64,000 nucleotides of DNA, taken from Paenibacillus sp. HB172176. GTDB lineage: Bacteria > Bacillota > Bacilli > Paenibacillales > Paenibacillaceae. The stretch covers positions 186,001 through 250,000 of the forward strand of contig NZ_JAATHD010000006.1 of the NCBI RefSeq assembly GCF_011947265.1. Direction: 5' to 3'. A program made the position numbers and the translations under genes. This document shows positions 51,310-60,144 of this stretch, one piece after another. Every line of letters begins with the position of its first letter. The stretch's first letter is position 1. The notes under the pieces are model-generated. The model was not told the DNA's origin. It saw only the letters and a list, made by a program, of their open reading frames with translations, and made no database searches.

Positions 51310-52227
51310 ATGACGGTTTATGCTGATCTTCTGTTTTTGCGGGAAATGCTGATAGACGGCGCAGTTCTCCTTACGACCGCATGGGTTCGCCATTTCAAGC
51401 CAAATCCTTGGCGGGTGCTGGCTGCTTCAGCGTGCGGAGCCTGCTATGTTGTACTTATGCTGGTGCCCCCGTTATCATTCCTGTTTACTTTAGGCGTGAA
51501 AATTTTGTTCTCCCTGTTTATGATCTGGATTACGTTCGGCTTTCATTCCCTTCAACATTTTTTCCGCACTACGGCTGCATTTTATACGGTCAATTTCGTG
51601 GCTGCCGGAGCGGTTCTGGGACTGTACTATTTGTTCATTCAGGGCTCGGGCAAGATGTGGGAAACGATATCCTTCGCCGGCGGCAGCATGCAGGCGGAGC
51701 TGCGGCTAGGTTTTTTTTATTTCATCGCCGCATTTTGCATCGGAATATATATCTATCGCTCTGTCCTGACGCAGAAGCAAGAACGGGAGCTGGTGCGCAC
51801 ACATTTAGCAGAAGTAACGATACACATTGGAGAAGGGATCTATACATGCATCGGCCTAATCGATACGGGCAATCAGCTCTATGATCCGCTGACGCGCACG
51901 CCGGTCATGGTGATGGAAGCCTCAAGATGGGAGGAGGAGCTGCCGGCTTCGTGGCTTGCGAGCATTAAGAGCGCGCAGGTAGATCGATTGGTAGCGGGCC
52001 TGGACGGCTCATCGTTCGTATGGCAAGACAGGCTGCGGCTTGTGCCGTTCCGAGGGGTGAATCGGGGATCGCAATTCATGCTGGCGGTGAAGCCCGATGC
52101 GGTGAAGGTCTGCTGCGAGGGAAGGGTGTACGAAACAAGCAAGGTGCTCATCGGTCTCGACGGGGGCAAGCTTGCCTCGGATGGCGCCTATCAAGCCATT
52201 ATCCATCCGTCAATGGTCGGATCGTAA
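51310..52227 (+). CDS. spoIIGA: Sigma-E processing peptidase SpoIIGA
   Basis: A 305-residue membrane aspartic protease that removes the pro-sequence of sigma-E in the mother cell. The N-terminal half has five membrane helices (starting VYADLLFLREMLIDGAVLL). The C-terminal protease domain has the catalytic motif LIDTGNQLYDPLT with D185, corresponding to D183 in B. subtilis. ATG 51310 follows GAGGAAGGGG. It is followed after 72 bp by its substrate sigE. Confidence 0.95.
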   Translation: MTVYADLLFLREMLIDGAVLLTTAWVRHFKPNPWRVLAASACGACYVVLMLVPPLSFLFTLGVKILFSLFMIWITFGFHSLQHFFRTTAAFYTVNFVAAGAVLGLYYLFIQGSGKMWETISFAGGSMQAELRLGFFYFIAAFCIGIYIYRSVLTQKQERELVRTHLAEVTIHIGEGIYTCIGLIDTGNQLYDPLTRTPVMVMEASRWEEELPASWLASIKSAQVDRLVAGLDGSSFVWQDRLRLVPFRGVNRGSQFMLAVKPDAVKVCCEGRVYETSKVLIGLDGGKLASDGAYQAIIHPSMVGS

Positions 52228-52299
52228 TCGAAGCAACACATACCGGGCAGCAATAATTCACCGGGCGCACTATCAATTCACCTGGGAGGGATGGGTCTT

Positions 52300-53022
52300 A
52301 TGCTCGTCAAATATAAACTGATCATGCAGCTCTATTATTATCGCCTTCTGTTCCTGTTCGGAATGAAAAGCGAGGAAATCTATTATATTGGGGGAAGCGA
52401 GGCGCTGCCGCCGCCTCTGACCCGTGAAGAAGAGGAATATTTGCTGGAGAAGCTTCCGTCTGGCGATACGGCGATTAGAGCCATGCTGATTGAGCGGAAT
52501 CTTCGTCTGGTTGTCTATATTGCGAGAAAGTTCGAGAATACGGGCATTCATATCGAGGATTTGGTTTCCATCGGAGCTATCGGCTTGATCAAGGCTGTCA
52601 ACACCTTCGATCCCGAGAAGAAAATCAAGCTGGCTACTTACGCATCGAGATGCATCGAGAACGAAATTCTGATGTATCTCAGACGCAACAGCAAGATTCG
52701 CACGGAGGTATCCTTCGACGAGCCGCTGAATATCGATTGGGACGGCAACGAGCTGCTGCTCTCGGATGTGCTCGGCACGGAGAATGACACGATCTACCGC
52801 AATATCGAGGAGCAGGTCGACCGCAAGCTGCTGCATAAAGCGCTCGACAAATTATCCGAACGAGAGCGCATCATTATGGAGCTTCGCTTCGGCCTCGCTG
52901 ACGGTGAGGAGAAAACGCAGAAGGATGTTGCGGATATGCTCGGTATTTCCCAATCGTACATTTCCAGGCTCGAAAAAAGAATTATTAAGCGCCTTCGGAA
53001 GGAATTTAACAAGATGGTATAA
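52300..53022 (+). CDS. sigE: RNA polymerase sigma-E (pro-sigma-E), early mother-cell sporulation
   Basis: A 240-residue sigma-70 family factor. The first ~27 residues ([18 protein letters not shown]) are the hydrophobic pro-sequence cut by SpoIIGA near the [20 protein letters not shown] junction. Region 2 is [22 protein letters not shown] and [20 protein letters not shown]; region 4 includes [23 protein letters not shown] 52300 fits the GGGAGGG spacing; ATG 52291 abuts it. Confidence 0.97.
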   Translation: MLVKYKLIMQLYYYRLLFLFGMKSEEIYYIGGSEALPPPLTREEEEYLLEKLPSGDTAIRAMLIERNLRLVVYIARKFENTGIHIEDLVSIGAIGLIKAVNTFDPEKKIKLATYASRCIENEILMYLRRNSKIRTEVSFDEPLNIDWDGNELLLSDVLGTENDTIYRNIEEQVDRKLLHKALDKLSERERIIMELRFGLADGEEKTQKDVADMLGISQSYISRLEKRIIKRLRKEFNKMV

Positions 53023-53136
53023 GGATTTGCCGTGTTTCGAGATTTGTGCGCATTGCCTCGAGATGTCAGCTCAGGAATAAAAAGAACGCTCAGGGAGATA
53101 ATGAACATTAATGTTTCTCCTTGGGAGGTAATCACG

Positions 53137-53919
53137 TTGACCCGAAATAAAGTCGAGATCTGTGGAGTGGATACCGCGAAACTGCCTGTGCTGACCAATG
53201 TCGAGATGAGAGAGCTGTTCACGGCATTACAAACCCGAAATGAGTGGGCAGCAAGAGAGAAATTAGTAAACGGCAATCTGCGGCTGGTGCTAAGCGTCAT
53301 TCAACGATTCAACAATAGGGGAGAGTTTGTGGACGATCTGTTCCAGGTCGGCTGCATCGGACTTATGAAGGCGATCGATAATTTCGACCTTAGTCAAAAT
53401 GTCAAATTTTCCACCTATGCCGTGCCGATGATTATCGGCGAAATTCGTCGGTATCTGCGCGATAACAACCCGATCAGGGTGTCCCGAAGCCTTCGGGATA
53501 TTGCTTATAAAGCGCTGCAGGTTCGCGATAGCCTGACGAACAAAAATTGTCGCGAACCGACGATATTCGAAATCTCGGAGGCGCTGAACGTGCCGAAGGA
53601 GGATGTTGTATTCGCGCTTGATGCGATTCAGGATCCGGTTTCCCTGTTCGAGCCGATCTATCATGACGGAGGGGATCCAATCTATGTGATGGATCAAATC
53701 AGCGACGATCGCAACAAGGATGTGTCATGGATCGAAGAAATCGCGCTTCGCGAGGCGATGACCAAGCTGAATGATCGGGAGAAAATGATTCTGTCGATGC
53801 GTTTCTTCGAGGGCAAGACCCAGATGGAGGTTGCCGATGAAATCGGCATATCCCAGGCGCAGGTGTCCAGGCTGGAGAAGTCGGCCATCGGGCAAATGCA
53901 GAAGCATGTGAAAACATAG
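53137..53919 (+). CDS. sigG: RNA polymerase sigma-G, late forespore sporulation
   Basis: A 260-residue factor, the same length as B. subtilis sigma-G. It begins (TTG start) TRNKVEICGVDTAKLPVL, nearly identical to the known protein. Region 2 RLVLSVIQRFNNRGEFVDDL and NVKFSTYAVPMIIGEIRRYL, region 4 KTQMEVADEIGISQAQVSRL. TTG 53137 follows GGGAGGT. The 114-bp gap to sigE should contain its own forespore promoter; none was recognised with confidence. Confidence 0.97.
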   Translation: MTRNKVEICGVDTAKLPVLTNVEMRELFTALQTRNEWAAREKLVNGNLRLVLSVIQRFNNRGEFVDDLFQVGCIGLMKAIDNFDLSQNVKFSTYAVPMIIGEIRRYLRDNNPIRVSRSLRDIAYKALQVRDSLTNKNCREPTIFEISEALNVPKEDVVFALDAIQDPVSLFEPIYHDGGDPIYVMDQISDDRNKDVSWIEEIALREAMTKLNDREKMILSMRFFEGKTQMEVADEIGISQAQVSRLEKSAIGQMQKHVKT

Positions 53920-53933
53920 CAAGGAGCTCCAAG

Positions 53934-53980
53934 CAGCCTCCTTCCCGTACGCCATACGGGAGGGGGGCTGTTTCTATTTT
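53934..53980 (+). terminator. Terminator after sigG
   Basis: A 16-bp stem CAGCCTCCTTCCCGTA with TACGGGAGGGGGGCTG, then TTTCTATTTT. Confidence 0.85.
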
Positions 53981-54060
53981 GCGGGACGGCAACATAGGAT
54001 AAAGTAATGGCGCGTACGGCGCGGGATAAAGCCAATTTGCCGGAAAAGTGGTGAGCATGC

Positions 54061-54342
54061 TTGAAAATATCCGATTTCCAGACGAAGGATGTCATTAATA
54101 TTGTGGACGGCAAGAAGCTTGGGCAAATTACCGATCTCGAGCTTGATCTCAGACAGGGGCGAATCGATGCCGTCATCGTTCCGCAATTCACGAAGGTGTT
54201 CGGGCTGTTCGGCAGCAGCGGCACGGAGATCGTCATCCCTTGGCGCAGCATTGTGAAGATCGGCGCGGATGTCGTGCTGGTTCGGCTCGATGAATCGAAG
54301 ACGATAAGAGCCGAAGAGGATGATTTGCATGTGCGATCGTAA
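54061..54342 (+). CDS. ylmC: YlmC/YmxH family PRC-barrel protein
   Basis: A 93-residue protein beginning (TTG) KISDFQTKDVINIVDGKKLG, a PRC-barrel fold with ITDLELDLRQGRIDAVIVP and IPWRSIVKIGADVVLV. The family is conserved after sigG in spore-formers; no biochemical role is fixed. B. subtilis ylmA, which precedes ylmC there, is absent. Confidence 0.88.
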   Translation: MKISDFQTKDVINIVDGKKLGQITDLELDLRQGRIDAVIVPQFTKVFGLFGSSGTEIVIPWRSIVKIGADVVLVRLDESKTIRAEEDDLHVRS

Positions 54343-54407
54343 GGCGGTACACTGAAAGAAGCAATCAAACGGAAACGGATAGGAAATAGCAGGAATGAGG
54401 TGAGCAG

Positions 54408-55247
54408 GTGGAGCCGTTCAACATGGAAGCGAAGAAGTCTTCGCTTTTTTTATTGTCGCCTTGGATGGAGCAGCATAACGAGCTTGACGCCGGCTTTTCC
54501 TCGAGATTGGGAGGCGTGAGCGAGGAGCAGTGGCAATCGCTTAATCTGGGTCTGCATGTCCGCGACCGCGACGATTCAGTTATAACGAATCGCAAGCGGC
54601 TGACTGAGGCGCTCCGGTGGCCGTTCGAGGCTTGGACATGCGCGGAGCAGGTGCATGGCAGCGAGGTTTTCCAGGTGACCGCGGCGGAGCGTGGCAAGGG
54701 CAGATCGGCCTTGGTGGATGGGATTGCCGGCTGCGATGCCTTAATGACGAATGTCTCCGGCGTGCTGTTGACATCGCTTTATGCGGATTGCGTGCCGCTC
54801 TATTTCTACGCGCCGGATGTCAAGGCTGTCGCTCTCGCCCACGCGGGATGGCGCGGCACTGTAGGGGAAATCGCCGATCGTACGATCGCTGCGATGGGAG
54901 AGGCGTACGGCGCGAAGCCCGAAGTCATGCAGGCGGCAATCGGTCCGTCGATCGGTCCATGCTGCTACGAGGTTGACGGGGCTGTCATTCGCGAGGTGGA
55001 GCGGCTCTTGAACGAACTGCAGCTGCCCGGGGACAAGCAGGAGACATGCATGAAGCTTGAAGCCGGCGGCAAGGCCCGACTGAACTTGAAAGAAATAAAC
55101 CGACAGATTATGATAAAAGCAGGAATTTTGCCGATCCATATCGAATTAAGCAAGTGGTGTACCGGCTGCCGTACCGATCTGTTCTTCTCTCACCGGATGG
55201 AGGCGGGGCTGACAGGTCGAATGGCAAGCTGGATCGGCTTTTCGTAA
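54408..55247 (+). CDS. pgeF: Peptidoglycan editing factor PgeF (YlmD)/multicopper-oxidase-fold purine phosphorylase family
   Basis: A 279-residue protein of the DUF152 laccase-like fold. The zinc ligands are visible as H83 (CAEQVHGSEVF), C128 (YADCVPLYF) and H145 (LAHAGWRGTVG). Homologues act on purine nucleosides and have been linked to correct muropeptide composition. GTG 54408 follows GAGGTGAG. First of the tightly packed group pgeF-ylmE-sepF-ylmG-ylmH. Confidence 0.92.
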   Translation: MEPFNMEAKKSSLFLLSPWMEQHNELDAGFSSRLGGVSEEQWQSLNLGLHVRDRDDSVITNRKRLTEALRWPFEAWTCAEQVHGSEVFQVTAAERGKGRSALVDGIAGCDALMTNVSGVLLTSLYADCVPLYFYAPDVKAVALAHAGWRGTVGEIADRTIAAMGEAYGAKPEVMQAAIGPSIGPCCYEVDGAVIREVERLLNELQLPGDKQETCMKLEAGGKARLNLKEINRQIMIKAGILPIHIELSKWCTGCRTDLFFSHRMEAGLTGRMASWIGFS

Positions 55248-55263
55248 AGAGGTGAAGTTGCAA

Positions 55264-55971
55264 ATGACTATGGCAAAACGACTGGAGCTGGTCGAGCGGC
55301 GGATCGCGGCGGCATGCGAGCGTTCCGGCAGAAGCCGGGATGACATTCAAATCATCGCGGTGACGAAGTATGTTTCCGTCGATACGGCGAAAGCAGCTTT
55401 TGACAGCGGGCTCGAGCATCTGGGCGAGAACAGATGGCAGGACGCGAAGGCGAAATGGGAGGCGTTCCACGAATCCGCAGAGTCTCCGAATGATGAGCCG
55501 ATCTGGCATTTCATCGGAACGCTGCAGACGAACAAGGTGAAGGAAGTCATTGGGAAATTCACATACATTCATTCGCTGGACAGGCTTTCGCTTGCGGAAG
55601 CTCTTCAGAGCAAAGCTTCCCTGATGGGTATTACGGTTCCTTGCTTCTTACAGGTGAACGTGTCGGGCGAAGCGTCCAAGCACGGCATGGAGCCAAGGGA
55701 GCTGCCTGATTTTCTTCAGCAGCTGCAGAGCTTCCCGGCGCTGAAAATTATCGGCCTCATGACAATGGCGCCTCACGCCGAGCATGCCGAGGATACGAGA
55801 GCGGTATTTCGCGGGCTTCGCGAGCTCAGGGACGAGATGAAGCAATTGCCCGGAGGGACCGATTTGACGGAGTTGTCGATGGGCATGTCGAATGATTTCG
55901 AGATCGCGATTGAAGAGGGAGCGACTTGGGTAAGACTAGGAACCATATTAGTGGGAAAAGAGGAGGAATGA
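55264..55971 (+). CDS. ylmE: YggS-family PLP-binding protein (YlmE)
   Basis: A 235-residue single-domain alanine-racemase-fold protein that binds PLP and maintains vitamin B6 balance without known catalysis. PLP lysine in IIAVTKYVSVDTAKAAFDSG; then ENRWQDAKAKWEAF, WHFIGTLQTNKVKEV, and the terminal LSMGMSNDFEIAIEEGATWVR. ATG 55264 is preferred over the GTG at 55252 because of the GAGGTG site. Confidence 0.94.
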   Translation: MTMAKRLELVERRIAAACERSGRSRDDIQIIAVTKYVSVDTAKAAFDSGLEHLGENRWQDAKAKWEAFHESAESPNDEPIWHFIGTLQTNKVKEVIGKFTYIHSLDRLSLAEALQSKASLMGITVPCFLQVNVSGEASKHGMEPRELPDFLQQLQSFPALKIIGLMTMAPHAEHAEDTRAVFRGLRELRDEMKQLPGGTDLTELSMGMSNDFEIAIEEGATWVRLGTILVGKEEE

Positions 55972-55974
55972 GCG

Positions 55975-56439
55975 ATGAGCGTTATGAATCGGTTTATGAA
56001 TTTTCTCGGTTTGCAGGAAGAGGAGGAAATTATCGAGCGGGAACAAATTTCTCAAGCGGATGATCAGGAGAATGAAACCTCCGCGTTCGAGGCGCGTAGA
56101 AATACAAGAAGCAATACTGCCGCCAGCAATAATGTGGTCAGCATCCATTCGCAGAAGAACGCAAGGGTCGTATTAAGCGAGCCCCGTTCCTACGACGACG
56201 CGCAGGAAATTGCGGATCATCTGAAATCCAGAAGAGCGGTCGTCGTTAATCTGCAGCGTGTGCGCGGCGATCTGGCTATGCGAATTGTTGATTTCTTGAA
56301 CGGTACAGTGTACGCTTTAGGCGGCGGCATCTCGAAGCTGGGTCCTAATATATTTCTTTGCACGCCGGATACCGTGGAAATCCAGGGCTCCATATCAGAG
56401 ATGCTGGCGGAGGAGAACGATTACAACAAAATGAGGTGA
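55975..56439 (+). CDS. sepF: Cell division protein SepF
   Basis: A 154-residue protein. N-terminal amphipathic membrane-binding helix ([12 protein letters not shown]), acidic linker (~15-65), then the DUF552 domain with [20 protein letters not shown] and [11 protein letters not shown], ending with [23 protein letters not shown] residues. SepF aligns FtsZ filaments and anchors them to the membrane. Strong AGGAGG site; spaced 3 bp from ylmE. Confidence 0.95.
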   Translation: MSVMNRFMNFLGLQEEEEIIEREQISQADDQENETSAFEARRNTRSNTAASNNVVSIHSQKNARVVLSEPRSYDDAQEIADHLKSRRAVVVNLQRVRGDLAMRIVDFLNGTVYALGGGISKLGPNIFLCTPDTVEIQGSISEMLAEENDYNKMR

Positions 56440-56446
56440 CCACGGA

Positions 56447-56725
56447 TTGGAAGCTTTTGTATTGAACCTAGTAAGTATAGCTTTAGAAATCTATAGCTAT
56501 TTGATTATCGGATATGTGCTGTTATCCTGGTTTCCCAATGCCCGCGAAAGCTTTATCGGGCAGTTGCTCGGCAAAATCGTGGAGCCGTATATCAGTATTT
56601 TCCGCAGATTTATTCCTCCAATCGGAGGCGTGCTCGATTTATCGCCGATTATTGCGATTTTCGCGCTGCGTTTTATATCGGCAGGCTTGATCGCCGTGCT
56701 GGTTTATATCTTTGATTTGTTCTAA
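56447..56725 (+). CDS. ylmG: YggT-family membrane protein (YlmG)
   Basis: A 92-residue protein with two YggT-type hydrophobic segments (IALEIYSYLIIGYVLLSWFP and IIAIFALRFISAGLIAVLVYIF), separated by the conserved KIVEPYISIFRRFIPPIGGVLDLSP. Relatives affect cell and chloroplast division or osmotic tolerance. TTG start after GAGGTG. Confidence 0.93.
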   Translation: MEAFVLNLVSIALEIYSYLIIGYVLLSWFPNARESFIGQLLGKIVEPYISIFRRFIPPIGGVLDLSPIIAIFALRFISAGLIAVLVYIFDLF

Positions 56726-56734
56726 GGCGGATGA

Positions 56735-57523
56735 ATGATGATGAAGCAAACGATTTATGAGCATTTTCATGGAGACGAGAAGCCGTTTGTCGATCGGGCG
56801 ACGGAATGGATAGAACGGTCCGCCGAGCTGCATGAGCTCAGGCGGACCGATTTTTTGGATCCGAGGCAGGCCGAGATCGTGACCATGCTGGCCAATCGCA
56901 ACGGGGATGCGGCTGTGCGTCTGGACGGCGGCTATGAGCAAGCTGAACGAAGAAGAGCAATCATTGCACCGCATTATCGCAATCTAGAAGAAGAAGAGGC
57001 AGGTATCTCCGTACTGTCGACTCATGCTCCGGGTCAAGACAAACTGGATCTGGACCATGGCGATTTTTTGGGAGCGTTGCTCGGACTTGGCATTAAGAGG
57101 GATCGGATCGGCGATATTCATGTGCATGATTCCTTTACGCATATCATCGTTTCGGACGAAATTGCCGATTACTTAAATATCCATCTGCGTCAAGTGCATC
57201 GCTACAGCGTGCTGACCGAGGTTGTCCCGTTGCAGGATCTTCGTACGGTCATTCCGAAGCTGGAGGAGCTTGAGCTGTCTGTCGCTTCCTTGAGGCTGGA
57301 CGGCATCGCCAGCGATGTCTACCGGGTCAGCCGGGCGAAAATCGTGGATCCGATTCGCGCGGGTCGCTGCCGCGTGAATTGGAAGACGACCGAGAATCCA
57401 TCCGAGCCGCTGAAGGAGGGCGATGTGATTTCCTTCAAGGGACTTGGCCGTTTCAAGATGCTCGGGGTCGAGGGAGTGACAAAAAAAGGCAGAATCCGCG
57501 TGAAAATCGGCAAATTTATTTAA
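56735..57523 (+). CDS. ylmH: S4-domain RNA-binding protein YlmH (RqcP2-like)
   Basis: A 262-residue protein. N-terminal ~80 residues helical (HFHGDEKPFVDRATEWIERS), a central RNA-recognition-like domain (FLGALLGLGIKRDRIGDI), and a C-terminal S4 domain (VSRAKIVDPIRAGRCRVNWK, GDVISFKGLGRFKM). Related proteins act in ribosome-associated quality control. The start is one of three consecutive ATG codons. Ends at a hairpin; the Bacillus order would place divIVA next. Confidence 0.9.
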   Translation: MMMKQTIYEHFHGDEKPFVDRATEWIERSAELHELRRTDFLDPRQAEIVTMLANRNGDAAVRLDGGYEQAERRRAIIAPHYRNLEEEEAGISVLSTHAPGQDKLDLDHGDFLGALLGLGIKRDRIGDIHVHDSFTHIIVSDEIADYLNIHLRQVHRYSVLTEVVPLQDLRTVIPKLEELELSVASLRLDGIASDVYRVSRAKIVDPIRAGRCRVNWKTTENPSEPLKEGDVISFKGLGRFKMLGVEGVTKKGRIRVKIGKFI

Positions 57524-57537
57524 CGATTTCAATACCG

Positions 57538-57575
57538 AACAGTCGCCTGCATGGATGAAGGCGACTGTTGCTTTA
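57538..57575 (+). terminator. Hairpin after ylmH
   Basis: AACAGTCGCC pairs with GGCGACTGTT across a 12-nt loop, then GCTTTAT. Moderate terminator. Confidence 0.6.
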
Positions 57576-57619
57576 TGCCATGCAATATGGAGCTAAATCC
57601 GGCTTCGGGAGGGTGGATA

Positions 57620-58792
57620 ATGGAAAGTAACCCAAAGGATTATCCGGGAAAAGCGGTCAAATCGCAAGCTGTCACAGAGAAAATCGAAAAAACTATCTCA
57701 TATATGAAGCTGCATTTGGCAGAAGTGATAGGCAGAGAGGCGCTGGCAAGCATCGCCGAGTTGAATCAGGAGCATTACTCCCGGATCTTCAAAAAATATA
57801 AAGGAGCAAGCCCCCTTGAATACCTGAACAACCTTCGCATGGAGGAAGCGAAGCGGCTGCTGCTCGAATCGGACATGGGCATATCCGAGATAGCGAGGGC
57901 TGTCGGCTTTGCCGATCCCTTTCATTTCAGCAGGCGCTTCAAGCAAAGGGTTGGCGTTGCGCCCGTCTATTATGCTAATCGTCCGCCTCATCGAATTGCA
58001 GCACTCGATGGTTACGGTCATTGTACGGCCCTCGGACTTGTGCCGGTAGCGGCCGATTGGAACGTGATAGGAGCCTGTTTATCTCCAGATCCGACATTGA
58101 CGGGACAATTAAATGCCGACGCCGAGGGCAGGGTTGCAGCGGATGCATGGAAGCGGTGGATGCCGGACGTCGTGCTGACTGCCAGAGAAGACGGGGGACA
58201 AGGTATTCCGGATTCATGCCAGGTAGTAACAATCGATATGCACGCCGATCCTGTCTATGACCAATTGCCAAGGCTTGCAGAGCGGTTCGGCAAAGAAGAG
58301 GAGGCCCAGGCCTGGATTGCGCGATACGAACAACGCAAGGCGCAGCTTGGCAGCGAGGTGAAGGAGCGGATTGGCAGACGCAAGGTGGCCGTTATCCGAA
58401 TTCGCGAGCATCTGCTGCAAGTATATGGCATGCTGAATATGGGTTATCCGCTATATGAGTCACTGGGACTTTCGCCACCGGATAAAATAACAATGCTGTC
58501 CCTGTTCAACGCTCACTTTCATTCCATTGTGATTGAGCCGGAAGAGCTGCCGTTATATGCTGCGGATGCTTTGTTTGTCGTGATTCAGCCTGATAAGGGG
58601 GCGATGAGCTACTGGGAGAAGCTCTCGACCATGGAAATTTGGCGACAATATCCGGCTGTCTCATCAGGGAGCGTCTATAGGCTGGATGTCAAGCGATGGC
58701 TCGCGTTCGATCCGATATCCATTCTCGCTCAGATGGAGGAAGCTGCCGTGTTGCTAACCGGGGACAAACAAGTCACAAATATCCATCCCTAG
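57620..58792 (+). CDS. AraC regulator fused to an iron-siderophore-binding domain (Btr-like)
   Basis: A 390-residue protein. Residues ~25-125 form the AraC double HTH (IAELNQEHYSRIFKKYKGASPLEYLNNLR and ISEIARAVGFADPFHFSRRF). The remaining ~260 residues resemble the FeuA/FhuD periplasmic binding fold (LGLVPVAADWNVIGACLSPD, WMPDVVLTAREDGG, and an ADALFVVIQPDKG strand) but with no signal peptide, so it works in the cytoplasm. The same layout is known in Btr of B. subtilis, which senses ferric bacillibactin. ATG 57620 follows GGGAGGG. It lies directly upstream of a siderophore-binding lipoprotein gene, its likely target. Confidence 0.88.
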   Translation: MESNPKDYPGKAVKSQAVTEKIEKTISYMKLHLAEVIGREALASIAELNQEHYSRIFKKYKGASPLEYLNNLRMEEAKRLLLESDMGISEIARAVGFADPFHFSRRFKQRVGVAPVYYANRPPHRIAALDGYGHCTALGLVPVAADWNVIGACLSPDPTLTGQLNADAEGRVAADAWKRWMPDVVLTAREDGGQGIPDSCQVVTIDMHADPVYDQLPRLAERFGKEEEAQAWIARYEQRKAQLGSEVKERIGRRKVAVIRIREHLLQVYGMLNMGYPLYESLGLSPPDKITMLSLFNAHFHSIVIEPEELPLYAADALFVVIQPDKGAMSYWEKLSTMEIWRQYPAVSSGSVYRLDVKRWLAFDPISILAQMEEAAVLLTGDKQVTNIHP

Positions 58793-58842
58793 CGCAATGA
58801 TCATCCATGGAAGTAAAGCCTGATAGGAGGTACAATTGCTAA

Positions 58843-58864
58843 TGATATTAATTATCATTATCAA
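58843..58864. promoter_or_regulatory. Fur box before the siderophore-binding protein gene
   Basis: TGATATTAATTATCA (58843-58857) matches the 7-1-7 Fur consensus TGATAAT-n-ATTATCA at 13 of 14 arm positions, and overlapping ATTATCA-like sequence continues to 58864. It lies just upstream of the ribosome-binding site (AGGAGG), as expected for iron-dependent repression. Confidence 0.85.
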
Positions 58865-58877
58865 ATAGGAGGTTATC

Positions 58878-59915
58878 ATGCATCAGGCAGAACGTACATT
58901 CAGAAGGCTGGCAGGCATGTTGCTGACCGTAATGGCAGCGGTTTTACTATTGAGCGCATGCGGCTCAAATGGCAACAATGGCAACGGCAATGCTTCGCAA
59001 GCAACTGCCGGGACTTCACAGCTCGAAACGGGCAAGGAGGAGCAATCGACCGGGGGAGAAGAAACGCCGCAATTCCGAACAGTGACGGATGATTTGGGTC
59101 GCGAGGTTGAAGTGTCAATCTCGCCCAAGGCGATAATTGCAGGGGAATTCGCAAGCGAGTTGTTGACGCTGGGCATTACGCCCGTCGGCTCGGGCGATAA
59201 CGGCTTCAAGGTTGTGTTCACACAGGAACAGATGAAGGATGTCGAGAAAATAGGCGATCCGCCCAATCTGGAGAAGATTCTGACCTTGAATCCTGATTTG
59301 ATGATCGCGCCAACTGTTTTCTTTGATATTTATCCGGAACAGATGGCTCAGATCGAGAAAATTGCGCCGATCTATTATATTTCCTTCGATCAGGATCCCA
59401 TTTACGATATTTTTGTGAAAATTGCGGATTTGGTTGGGAAGTCGGATGAAGCGGCTGCCTGGATTAAAGATTATGAGGCGGCAGCGGTGGATGCCCGCGC
59501 CAGGCTGAAGGCGGCGATCGGCGATGAAACGGTTTCTATCTTTCGGGTGGAGAAGGGCAGGCTGCGCATCTATCTCAATCGAAACTTTGCAGGCTACATG
59601 CTCCGCAGCAGTCTTGAAGCGAATGCACCGGCCCCGGTAGCCGCCGAGCTTGACAAAGCTCCGTTCGGATCGGCGGTTGAAATTTCCTTGGAGAAGCTTC
59701 CTGAATACGCAGGCGATCATATTCTGCTTATTGTGCGCGGCGAAGGAGATGACAAAGCCGCCTTCGAGGAAATTGAGAAGTCCGGCTTGTGGAATAATCT
59801 TAACGCAGTGAAGGAAGGACATGTCCATATGCTGGAGACAGACAAGTACTATGGATCCGATATTGTAACGATTCGCGAAACGATGAAAGAAGTATTGACG
59901 ATGCTGACACAGTAA
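58878..59915 (+). CDS. Iron-siderophore ABC transporter substrate-binding lipoprotein
   Basis: A 345-residue lipoprotein with lipobox LLSAC (lipidated C28), a glycine/asparagine/serine/glutamate linker to ~65, and a FecB/FeuA-type domain: RTVTDDLGREVEVSISPKA, NLEKILTLNPDLMIAPT, and FEEIEKSGLWNNLNAVKEGHV near the end. It captures ferric siderophore outside the cell. A Fur box overlaps its leader. No permease or ATPase is adjacent, so these must be encoded elsewhere. With the Btr-like regulator it forms a two-gene module inserted between ylmH and divIVA. Confidence 0.93.
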   Translation: MHQAERTFRRLAGMLLTVMAAVLLLSACGSNGNNGNGNASQATAGTSQLETGKEEQSTGGEETPQFRTVTDDLGREVEVSISPKAIIAGEFASELLTLGITPVGSGDNGFKVVFTQEQMKDVEKIGDPPNLEKILTLNPDLMIAPTVFFDIYPEQMAQIEKIAPIYYISFDQDPIYDIFVKIADLVGKSDEAAAWIKDYEAAAVDARARLKAAIGDETVSIFRVEKGRLRIYLNRNFAGYMLRSSLEANAPAPVAAELDKAPFGSAVEISLEKLPEYAGDHILLIVRGEGDDKAAFEEIEKSGLWNNLNAVKEGHVHMLETDKYYGSDIVTIRETMKEVLTMLTQ

Positions 59916-60144
59916 TCGATTCCGGGGCGGAGCGATGAACAACAAAGCCAATGGGCTCGCCTCCATTCGAGCTTGACTCGTTGAATGTTGTCGAAAGGGA
60001 TGTATGTCCGAATAAATATATTTGAATTCCGGCAGGAAAAAGGAGCATTGTTGTCGAATCCTACTCATCAGACAAACTGGCGGTATATTTCGGCGATGGA
60101 AGCATCGCTTGCCACGGAACAACTTTCTATGAGGAGGTGCGCCA
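59916..60144 (+). other. Leader region of divIVA
   Basis: 229 bp without a gene. It contains two copies of GTTGTCGAA (59987-59995 and 60050-60058), each 8 of 9 to the Spo0A box TTTGTCGAA, and the divIVA ribosome-binding site GAGGAGGTG. No clear sigma-A promoter. Confidence 0.45.
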
